The position numbers and the translations under genes were made by a program. From Siphonodentalium dalli (Eukaryota; Mollusca; Scaphopoda; Gadilida; Siphonodentaliidae): DNA of 64,000 nt. Below the pieces are notes generated by a model. It saw only the letters and a list, made by a program, of their open reading frames with translations. It was not told the origin of the DNA and did no database searches. This document shows, in pieces, positions 55,540 to 64,000 of the stretch. The number at the start of each line of letters is the position of its first letter. The first letter of the stretch is position 1. The stretch is from contig CP136066.1 in NCBI GenBank assembly GCA_032622095.1, positions 95,937,319-96,001,318 of the forward strand, written 5' to 3'.

Positions 55540-56020
55540 CCGGCCATCCGCCCGTCTGTCCGTCCGTTAACAGTACAATTTGTTTCCAATCGATTTGTAT
55601 TTCCAGTTTGCATTATTTTATCTGCACCAAATTTGGTATTTGTATTTCCCAGCTATAGATACAGGCCAAGTTCGAATTTGGGTTCGGACGAATTAATTTT
55701 ACATGAGTTACGGCCCTTTTTCGACATAGAATTTGACCGAATTCATAACATTTCGGTTTCCGACCGATTACTCCAGTTTGGATTATTTTATCTCAACCAA
55801 ATTTGCCATGTGTGTTTCCAATCTAACACTACAGGCCTAGTTCGAATATAGGTTCTGTCCAATTTCTTTTACGTGATTCCGGCCATTTTACTACTTAAAA
55901 TTTGACTGCCTTTTTGGTATATCAGATATTCTTTGTAAGCTCAAATTATTATTATAGTTTGTGGTAGTACAATCCGAATGGCCAAAGGGCGCATTTTGCC
56001 ACAATCTAGCGATGCTCATG
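55540..56020 (+). repeat. Dispersed repeat, inverted partner of 34960-35345
   Basis: It contains an internal duplication of about 175 bp: TTTGCATTATTTTATCTGCA and TTTGGATTATTTTATCTCAA start two similar units, each with CCAAATTTG, TTCGAAT, GGTTC and TACGGCC or TCCGGCC. It ends AAAGGGCGCATTTTGCCACA with ATCTAGCGATGC, the complement of 34965-35000. Confidence 0.75.
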
Positions 56021-57182
56021 TTACAGACTAACAATGCAGTATGTCAGTATGATTCTGAGAGTATGCTGACTGGTTCTGTTGTTCGTTTTAAAGACATTTT
56101 ATGTACTTAGTTTAGTGAATAAAACTGACAAGTGGATACCATGCAGGCACTTTGTCCATTGAAATAATGTAGCATTTAAGGGGGCGCACGATTTGCATAA
56201 ATCCAGCCAAAATGGCAAAATGTTTTCCGCAAAGAATCCTCAGGATCTATCTAGCGAAAAATCTTGAAATGCACATACCATCTTTATTGTATATATGCTC
56301 TGAGCAATTATTGTGAAACATCAAAACATTGGAGTTTAATACATTTGAGAGGGTGAACATATTATGTTCTTTTTTTTTGTCCCTTTCGGTACCAAGAACT
56401 GCTAGAATAATTAATAATTTCTTACATCACCAAATAACTTATTGTCTTGGCTCTATGAGAGGAGACTTAATTTGTATCATAAAGTTGAGTTAACTTTTTA
56501 TATGATGATGAAGAATAAAGCAGTGACACATATTCCAGCCCAATGAACACAAATGTTAATATGCACTTTGGTCCATTCAATCAGGGATCAATCAACTGGA
56601 AATATGCCACAGTGTCGAGATATGGTGGTCAGCTTTAACTTGGTTATGAAGCCATGACTCAGAACTCATCTCAGCCCAATTTTGTATTGATCAACATGCA
56701 TGACATGAACATTCTCAAATATAGAACATTAGTTATGGTTTATTGCCTTTCTAAATTAAAATAATCATTAAATTTCACGAATCGAGAATACATAATTCTC
56801 CTCTCGTGAACTTAAGACATGATATCATGGATATATATTTACACACTAAGTGTTGTCATCACTAAATCCAGCATTCTGATTGGTCGGCGCCCACGTGGCT
56901 AGTTGCAGTTATTTCTCGGTGAATGCGCAACGCCTCATAACACCAAGCTAATAACACCATCGATACGTCATTAGGTTTGGAAAGACGAACGCGTAATGCT
57001 TTGGGCGCATTTTGACTCGCGCAGGATTGACTTAATACATCATCGGGTTTCAACGTGAAGAGAAATTGTTCCTATTAACTTTTGCCAATGGTGCTATTGG
57101 GTATTTTGGGCTGATCTTGTCACGATACACTTTTCGATTTAAATATATTTACAAAAGTGGCTTTTTTGCTAAATGTATATAA
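56021..57182. other. Unassigned AT-rich sequence
   Basis: No gene, RNA or repeat boundary that I can support. Confidence 0.35.
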
Positions 57183-57340
57183 ATATAAGGATTAACTGTC
57201 ATGTGGACTATTTTTATGGAGATGTAACGGTGAGTTAAGTGGACATAACTTGTATGTAAAAGTTTTACACAAGTTATGTCCACTTACCTCACCGTTACAT
57301 CTCCATAAAAAACAGTCCACATGACAGTTAATCCTTATAT
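57183..57340. repeat. 158-bp near-perfect palindrome (MITE-like)
   Basis: ATATAAGGATTAACTGTCAT pairs with ATGACAGTTAATCCTTATAT. Pairing continues (GGAGATGTAACGGTGAG, AAGTGGACATAACTTGT) to a loop of about 14 nt. The arms differ at very few positions. A TA could serve as a Tc1/mariner-like target duplication, but the palindrome itself supplies TA at both ends. Confidence 0.85.
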
Positions 57341-58285
57341 GAACTGCACTTTTGAAAAGAATCTATTTTACAGAAGTTCTTGGTACCTGAAAACACTGAA
57401 ATATTAAATATTTTTCATGTCATAAAAGTGAAGTAAATGAGGTTATAATTTCCAACGGGTCGAGGGTTATTGAATATTGTGTCACAATAATCGCCTATTC
57501 CAACTTTCACAAAGGACATTTTGGCAAAACGTCTGACCCTTAACAAATATTACAAAAAACTCTAACCATATCGTTAGCGCCATTTCAGAAAACACACAGT
57601 TTGAACTCTATGGACAAAAGTAAACATGTACTCATTAATTCGAGAAGAATTTTCGTCAATGAACAAAGGACAATGATGCCGATAATGTGAATCACAACTA
57701 TACTTCTTTATAGAGTAGAAATTATTTTATTGTGCACAAATGAGCTGCACAAATATGTAGTGTTCATTATACACAAAAGTGTAGACCATTATGCATTATA
57801 TGGGGTCATTGGTCTACACTTTAAAGTGTAGACGCTCCACAATTACTTTTTTATTACAGATGGTCCTAGATCTATACTTTCAAAACAAAATAATGTTCCA
57901 CATTGGCGTTTTTGGATTACACAATCTGGAAATATGCAATAGCACAGACTGTCGACATGTAGAATCGTAATTCATATCAAGACTATACATTCTGCATGGA
58001 ATGTTTTGTCTGGCACGGACGATCATGATGACGCATATGCCTGTGTCGTGATCACAAGTCAACTTAGTACTTGACCATGATAAAGATGATGATGGTGGTG
58101 GTGATTATGGTGATATCGATGAATATGAAGATGTTTCATCGAATCATAATAAAGACATTTATACAGTCGGCACTAACCCACACATTTTTGAGATGTAGAC
58201 TTTGTATAAACTTTGAAGTTATTCTAAGTAACAAAACATAATTCACACGCTTGAGACATATGTATAATATGCATATATAGACTAC
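57341..58285. other. Unassigned sequence
   Basis: A small GATGATGATGGTGGTGGTGA simple repeat lies at about 58083. TAGTGTAGAC/GTCTACACTTT text around 57780-57830 forms a weak inverted repeat. No gene seen. Confidence 0.35.
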
Positions 58286-58460
58286 TAGCAGGGTTACCCG
58301 GCGTTGCCCATGTTAAAGTGATGTGAAACCCTATGCATGCTTTGGATATTTGTTGGAAATAGAGAATACTCTTGCTCAAAGTGTTACACCTATTCTCATA
58401 AATTGTATATTCAAATAGCATCACAAAACATGATTCGTACACAGTCGTGGAATATAAGTA
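58286..58460 (+). repeat. TACTAG-headed repeat related to 25.2 and 46.3 kb
   Basis: TACTAGCAGGGTTACCCGGC is followed by GTTAAAGTGATGTGAAACCC and GAGAATACTCTTGCTCAAAG. The same blocks flank the 3.0-kb transposon (TTAAAGTGATGTGAAATACTCC-like text at 25232, split here to keep it short) and occur at 46318. The TACTAG head also starts the 740-bp blocks at 43333. Confidence 0.6.
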
Positions 58461-59684
58461 GTGGCGCACCTTGTCGATTGTCATTTTGTTTATCGCGATT
58501 AATTCGTTCCACCAATAAATAAGTATTTATTTATTTACAACTGCGTACACTTCAGACGTTATGACATGATACATGAACATCATAAACACATTAGTTCGCA
58601 AAAATAAAAGACGACAATTGGGTTTTACATATAGAGATGTATCAATCAATCTAGTGTCTTGGACTAAGATATTGAGGACACCTGGCTATCATATCTCCAT
58701 GAAGATACAAATGTTTTAAAGAAATGGCCAGGTGCTCCTCTTTTCACGGTGTTATATATTGGCTAAATATTCTCAGCTTAATAGAAATGTTGCTGCGCAT
58801 GTATATCAACCACATGTGCCCGACACAGAGCGAGATTTTGAGTTGTTTATGTTAGTCGACGATTCTGTTCCAAAATATCCGCTGTATCGGGCAGATATAC
58901 TGTTGTCAGATGTCAGTATTTGAGGATCCTGAAAAGGCATGTGCTACTGACTGCGTTTTCTTTTATATCAGAATAAAATATATTTGAATACACATTGTGA
59001 CCACTATTTTTGAAAAGGTCTTCGATACAATTCCATATCTCTTGACAAATTGTAACTTTCTTTGTGGAAACTGTATTGAATGGAACAGACTCCATTGTGT
59101 TATAATATATACATGAGCCATTCGAATATGCAATCCTCTGACGGTTCGAGGTCTCTCAGTTGCAAGAATATATGTATATCTTAAAGAGAATGATAAATAT
59201 ACTTTGAATGCTTCTTCTGTGTATCTGTTTTTGCTAGCTCATTATATGTGAATGCCCTGATTCCCATCCCCAAATAAATATGACTGTTGAGAAGACAGAA
59301 TTGTTCATGTGACTTAATTGGGTCACCATTTGTCGAGATTGTGCAATTTGAACGCCAAAAAGTCCTTAAAACGATATGGAGATGGACTGGGTGACTATAT
59401 ATAACTTACAGGTGGATATCGGCGAATAGCAATCTTATCAATGATAGTGCATATCCTTTCGCCATCCGTGACCCAAACGACACCAAATGTGACTTAATGT
59501 ATCGTATCATTAGAGAAGAATGTGTATGAATTTGGTGTGGATATGGAGATATATGCTTTCGTGTCCATTCGCACGGGAATATTTGTATGTCTCACAAGTA
59601 TTGCAATATCTAAGACTTTATCATGATTTGCATATGAATAATGGTGTTGAAAATGCATGTCTACGGAAGCCTATTAGGGCCATT
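58461..59684. other. Unassigned sequence
   Basis: No gene, RNA or clear repeat was recognised. The short frames at 58732-58923 and 58913-59095 have no known domain. Confidence 0.35.
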
Positions 59685-59895
59685 TAATTTTTGTTATATA
59701 TTCATTAAAATATTTCCTTTTTTATTTAATTTTTTATATATATTCATTAAACTATTTCCTTTTTACTTTATTTTTTTACTTTCCACCTGGGAGATAACTT
59801 TTCTCCCGGGAATTAACTTTTCTCCCAGGGAGATAACTTATCTCCCATGCAGGGAGAAAACTTTTCTCCCGGGAATTAACTTTTCTCCCAGGGAG
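59685..59895 (+). repeat. Two short tandem duplications
   Basis: First, TATATATTCATTAAA(A/C)TATTTCC units occur at 59696 and 59744. Second, AACTTTTCTCCCGGGAATTA followed by ACTTTTCTCCCAGGGAG occurs twice (about 59807 and 59868) around GATAACTTATCTCCCATG. The inner CTCCC/GGGAG text can form hairpins. Confidence 0.7.
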
Positions 59896-60094
59896 GTTGT
59901 CAGCATGCTGTAATTGGCGGATTAAATAGAGACACTGTCACCATAATCCTATTATACAATGCTCTCCCGTGGGAATTTTCGTATCACGCCTCTGTCGTCT
60001 CTGTTGGATTAGGGAACCATATAGCGGACAGCGTGGCCCGCGTGACTCCATGTGAGCGGTTTACTAAGAAAGTGAATATTATGAATAGGATAAA

Positions 60095-60175
60095 GTTTTT
60101 TTTGCCGTCATGAGTCGTAATAATGCACGAGTCGCCAGTCGAGTGCATTATTAGGACGAGGCACGGCAAAAAAAC
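60095..60175. repeat. 81-bp hairpin
   Basis: GTTTTTTTTGCCGT pairs with ACGGCAAAAAAAC, and GTAATAATGCAC pairs with GTGCATTATTAG-like text on the other side; GAGTCGCCAGTCGA is the loop. An imperfect mid-stem separates the two paired blocks. Probably a repeat core; its family was not identified. Confidence 0.6.
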
Positions 60176-60383
60176 ATTATGCTTCTTAAAACACACATTT
60201 CGTTCCTTATGTGACTACCCCATGTAAGCGCGGCACATGACCAACACGCACTTTGACATGTGATCATATACAAACATGATAATGGCCAAATAAAACGACG
60301 CACAACTTGGTGTAGCTTTCGCCTAAAACGAAGAATCAAAATACGTTTGGCCTGTTTATGATGTGATCAACATTGATCCGGGA

Positions 60384-60840
60384 TTAAAGGCACATCCACA
60401 GAAGTGCGTAATGCATGCGTGCGTGCGTCAGGGTGCGTATAGCTGATGCATCTATACGGACTGTAACGGACACCTCACGCACAGTTTCTAACAATATAGT
60501 TAGCACTGGACCGTCCGCAGACATGGGTGATATATTTCGTCCGCTAACTGTTCTGATGCAGCCTCACGCAGGTCAGAAAACAGGTGAGCCAGACTCAGTT
60601 ACGACAACCGTCAACCAATCAGTGCCACCACTCAGCTTCATGCAAGCCAACTGATGATTGCTGACCGGCTGAGTGTCAACAGTCAATCAGTGTCAATCAG
60701 CTGTTAGGTGATGTTACGACCCACTTGGTCGTAGCGGATATGGGAACTCACAGTGACGTCATTTTATTCGGTATTTCAGAGACTTTCCTACGCACCCTGA
60801 CGCACGCACGCATTACGCACTTCTGTGGATGTGCCTTTAA
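60384..60840. mobile_element. 457-bp MITE flanked by TTAA
   Basis: TTAA (60384-60387) is followed by AGGCACATCCACAGAAGTGC. The right end GCACTTCTGTGGATGTGCCT is followed by TTAA (60837-60840). TIRs extend about 50 bp and include GTGCGTGCGTCAGGGTGCGTA-type text (given in part). TTAA duplication is typical of piggyBac- and Kolobok-type elements. There is no transposase. Confidence 0.85.
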
Positions 60841-61383
60841 TCGCACTGTATCACACGATGACATGACATACGCGTGTCCGGAATGTCCGCGCGCGTGCCA
60901 CCGCTCAGATACGCTCGAGTTCATGTCGCAATTGTAATTCAGCATGGTATGGTCAACAGTATTCTGGTATTAGATTGCTTATCCGTTGATTACCGCCATG
61001 TATACCCGTAGTCTGACCACTTTACCGGTACGGTATTCATCCACCGGCTTGATTGTATTATGCGCAACATCGCACGGTACACGCGACCAAAAGGCCAAAT
61101 ATCAACGGCAGATTAACTGTCAGATTAGCGAATGATTAGTCGCTTCCATTCATGAATAACATGCGACATACTATATATATGGCCGGGTGCGGACGGATTT
61201 TTATTTTGTATGTTTAATGGCATATTAGCCTTCATTCGGTGAAGCTTCGTCGACCCATTTAAAGATGCCCTGTGCCCATATTTCGGATGGATGCACATGG
61301 ATCCATAGTGAGTAATTATATATGCTTCATATATAGATAATCTATGATTTATGTCGGACTGTCTGGAAGGCACAGGTCTGGGG
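60841..61383. other. Unassigned sequence
   Basis: No gene or repeat supported. Confidence 0.3.
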
Positions 61384-61600
61384 CCTGTTTCATGAAGCAA
61401 GGTCATAAGATTATCTTAAGATGGACTTAATCTAAGATCTAAGGTGGATCTTATGATGTAACTTTTCCGTTTCAAGAACGCGTTTCACAAAACAAGATTA
61501 AGTCCTACTTAAAGGGGCACTTTGATTATTGCGACATAACGAAGAAGCGGGCCCCGTTGGTTCAGAGTGCCCGGATGAAGATAATTAATCGAGTGTGCTT
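61384..61600 (+). repeat. Short interspersed repeat and SINE-like head
   Basis: GGGCCTGTTTCATGAAGCAA and AAGATTATCTTAAGATGGAC resemble a short repeat widespread in marine invertebrates. TTAAAGGGGCACTTTGATTA at 61510 looks like one end of a TTAA element. GCGGGCCCCGTTGGTTCAGA at 61548 resembles the tRNA-like head of the SINE at 18.6 kb, but no B box follows. Confidence 0.4.
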
Positions 61601-62106
61601 CTCACAGTACGAGCTAACTGCATGGCCTCCTATAGCCTGATACCGGAGTACGCTGTGTATGTCTCTTTGGAAAGCAGACGAAATTCCTAAACGATGTACA
61701 TCTGTTAGTAATTTCGTCGGCTTTTCTAAGACAGGCTATTTGGCCATGCGTTTGTCACAACAGACCTGTTTCTTACGTGCATGCATAATTCGTGTTTATT
61801 GATAGTAATGATGAAAAGAGTAACGGCTTGTATTAATCGAATAATATAAAGCCAGAAAGTATCCAAATAAAGCCACGTGCTTTACGGTCGCATGCATTTA
61901 CTATGGGGCATTTAGGGTGGGTCTATAAAACTAATTATAACTTTGGTATCTGTCATAGTTTACGCGATAAATTTAAAACATATATCAGGGACATGTACCC
62001 CTTCTAGAATGTTCAAAAACATTTCCAGTTGCTTGTCGTATTTTAAATGATTTTATGCGATGAAATAATGCGAAAATTTAGAAAATTGCACTATAATTTC
62101 TCAATA
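61601..62106. other. Unassigned sequence
   Basis: No gene, RNA or repeat boundary recognised. Confidence 0.3.
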
Positions 62107-63022
62107 CTTTGCGGTTTTAGTAAACGCCTGATAAAAGTATTTCTATTGGGAATTTTTACACCAAATTTTCAGAGAATATAGAGTAAACACAGTACTATCG
62201 GAATATCGTAAAGGAGTTCTGTGCATTTGGGATTGATTAACCCTCAGACTGCCGAAGCTGTCGTCAATAAATTCGCTTTTTCGTGTTCGACGAAAATGAA
62301 ACTTGTCTGTTTAAAGGTCCCATTTCGTGTCGAATGGTGAATTTGGCTGCAACAACACCCGTGATGTTTTACTTCAACTTTCAAAAGAGGAAGTTTGAAC
62401 ACATTTTGTATTGTTTTTTTTTTTGCCTAGAACAATATCCAATGATTGCGTCCATTAAAAACCTTCTTGCGCAAAAGCGCCGCTACACGATAAAGAGCGT
62501 TTTCATTTACAATCGTTTTTACTCGTTTTCAAAACTGATGTATATTGTTTTGTGAATGCTCATTGGTCACGCTATTTATTTTACGTATTTTTTTCTGTTG
62601 TATTTGAACATTTGTTACACAGGCTTCGCGATTATTAACTTCAACTGATAAGCGCCGACTGCGCAACGTATGCGCTCAACAGTTTGTCTCAAATAAATTG
62701 TTATAAAAACACAGGTTTATGGCCGCGGACATAAGCCGATTAAGTGTGATGTAATTTATCCATGAACTTGACAACTGGAGATTATATCACCATTCGACAC
62801 GAAAATTGGACCTTTAAACAGACAAGTTTCATTTTCGTCGAACGCGAAAAAACGAATTTATTGACGGCAGCTTCGGCAGTCTGAGGGTTAATCAATCCCA
62901 AATGCACAGAACTCCTTTGCGATATTCCGATAGTACTGTGTTTACTCTATATTCTCTGAAAATTTGGTGTAAAATTTCCCAATAGAACGACTTTTATCAG
63001 GCGTTTACTAAAACCGCAAACT
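62107..63022. mobile_element. 0.9-kb foldback element
   Basis: Arms of about 235 bp (62107-62345 and 62781-63022) are inverted copies, for example TTGCGGTTTTAGTAAACGCC with GGCGTTTACTAAAACCGCAA, and GATTGATTAACCCTCAGACT with its complement at about 62882. Within the arms TTTAAAGGTCC and GGACCTTTAAA face each other, so a smaller TTAA-type element may form the inner part. The 435-bp centre has no supported gene. Confidence 0.85.
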
Positions 63023-63065
63023 TATTCCCTTCCCTATATATTCCTTATTTTCAAAAATGTCGCTT

Positions 63066-63300
63066 TCGGCTGACTTGACGGCATGGGTGTGTGGCCCGCC
63101 CCGAATACCACATAGAAACACTCCGACCTCCACCCCCCCCCAGTGGCACCACCCCGAGTGGTGAAAATTGGGTATGGACCATTTTCGAGAATGGTAAGGA
63201 TTTCGACCGATTTGACGGAATGTGTGGGTGGCCCGCCCTAAATACCACCTAAAAACACTCCGAGCCACCACGTATCACCCCCGGGTGGTGGGCCTACCTC
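63066..63300 (+). repeat. Tandem duplication, about 136-bp period
   Basis: GACGGCATGGGTGTGTGGCC and GACGGAATGTGTGGGTGGCC start two units, each with CCCGCC, AATACCAC, AAACACTCCGA and a CACCCC(C)GAGTGGTG or CACCCCCGGGTGGTG hairpin. Confidence 0.75.
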
Positions 63301-64000
63301 CCAACCCAAAACATATAATAGCTTACTATATAGAGACTGGGACTCATATAATATATAATATTAGTCCCAGCTACATGTAGCTAGAAATGTGAACAGCAGA
63401 CATCCTGAGATACAAACAATATATATTATTGATTGTTTGATTTTCCAACCAGTATTTAGTGGGGGGAATGTGTTGTTTTTAGACCAACAGCAGTATATTC
63501 TTCTACTTTTGGTCCAAAGTTTGGTCGGAATGGCTATCGGTTGAACAATTTAGGTTTAGAGGGTGTCAGGTTGGACATTTCATTTGGAAATGTTTGAGGT
63601 ACCATTTGGAAAGTTCAACTGGGAGGGGGGGGGGGGGGTGCAAAGTAGTATTTCGAGAACACTTGACTTTGGTCTGGTTCAAGGTACGTACATTTGGAAA
63701 TGTCAAGGTGGACAAACCCAAGTTTCCCAACCACCCACCAATGGGGACCATCTACATGTAGCCACCTCCCCGATTATAAGGTATAAGAACACATTGGCTA
63801 CATGGATGCGACTAGAGATCTCCATTGTGGGGGGGGGTCTCCAACGATAACTTACTATTATTATCACAGTTAGTGGCCAAGACATAAATGCTATACGTGT
63901 AAGCATTCTCTCCAGTCAATTATTTACCAGATCGACATACTTCTAAGTTAGGAATGAAATAGACACGACAAGAGAAAAATGTAATCCTGTCCATTTTGGT
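63301..64000. other. Unassigned sequence with G-runs
   Basis: Poly-G runs lie at 63626-63638 and about 63829-63836. TTTGGAAATGT and TTCCCAACC text resembles the 246-bp repeat at 38.3-39.2 kb. No gene supported. Confidence 0.35.

Overview
This is a gene-poor, repeat-rich piece of a metazoan nuclear genome. The evidence is GT-AG introns, several lineages of non-LTR retrotransposon (LINE), many non-autonomous DNA elements with terminal inverted repeats (TIRs), and micro- and minisatellites. No operons, ribosome binding sites, rRNA or functional tRNA genes were seen. An invertebrate is likely, because the one well-supported gene belongs to the kyphoscoliosis-peptidase (KY)/LTD-1 transglutaminase-like group that is abundant in marine invertebrates. 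The exact phylum cannot be fixed from sequence alone.

Host genes. The best gene is on the + strand at about 12777-18403. It has five proposed exons (12777-12827, 13881-14000, 15267-15494, 16627-17781, 18287-18403) joined by GT-AG introns in compatible phases. It encodes a KY-like transglutaminase-fold protein with a predicted N-myristoylation start and no recognisable catalytic Cys or His. A 2-nt frameshift interrupts the core of the fourth exon. A second, weaker locus (39571-39896 and 42004-42189, +) has two phase-compatible exons resembling the stalk region of dynein heavy chains.

Layout. 1-6856: a long inverted-repeat (foldback) element with a second, 4.7-kb foldback element inserted near its right end; the arms of the second carry diverged satellite DNA. 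7960-9200: a diverged relative of the first foldback. 10060-12480: GAT/CAT and GA simple repeats between short inverted repeats. 12.7-18.4 kb: the KY-like gene with intronic repeats. 18.4-25.1 kb: SINE-like, tandem and palindromic repeats and a decayed LINE. 25254-28253: a 3.0-kb TIR element with a 5-bp target duplication, interrupting a repeat whose uninterrupted paralogue lies at 46.3 kb. 28.3-34.7 kb: two minus-strand LINEs, the second nearly intact. 35.3-37.7 kb: a cluster of 67-bp near-perfect palindromes. 38.3-39.2 kb: 246-bp tandem repeats. 39.6-42.2 kb: dynein-like exons. 43.3-44.85 kb: a repeat packed with nuclear-receptor half-site-like motifs. 44.9-49.6 kb: MITEs (one hAT-like with an 8-bp duplication) and LINE relics. 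50.2-53.0 kb: a CR1/Jockey-group LINE pseudogene. 53.2-55.4 kb: a 43-bp minisatellite with higher-order structure and a CACGTG in most units. 57-64 kb: palindromes, a TTAA-flanked MITE and a 0.9-kb foldback.

Most of the window is a record of nested insertions. In several cases (25254-28253, 47190-47773, 60384-60840, 41180-41398) the element ends are marked by matching target duplications. Family assignments of mobile elements are inferred from termini and motifs; no database search was possible.
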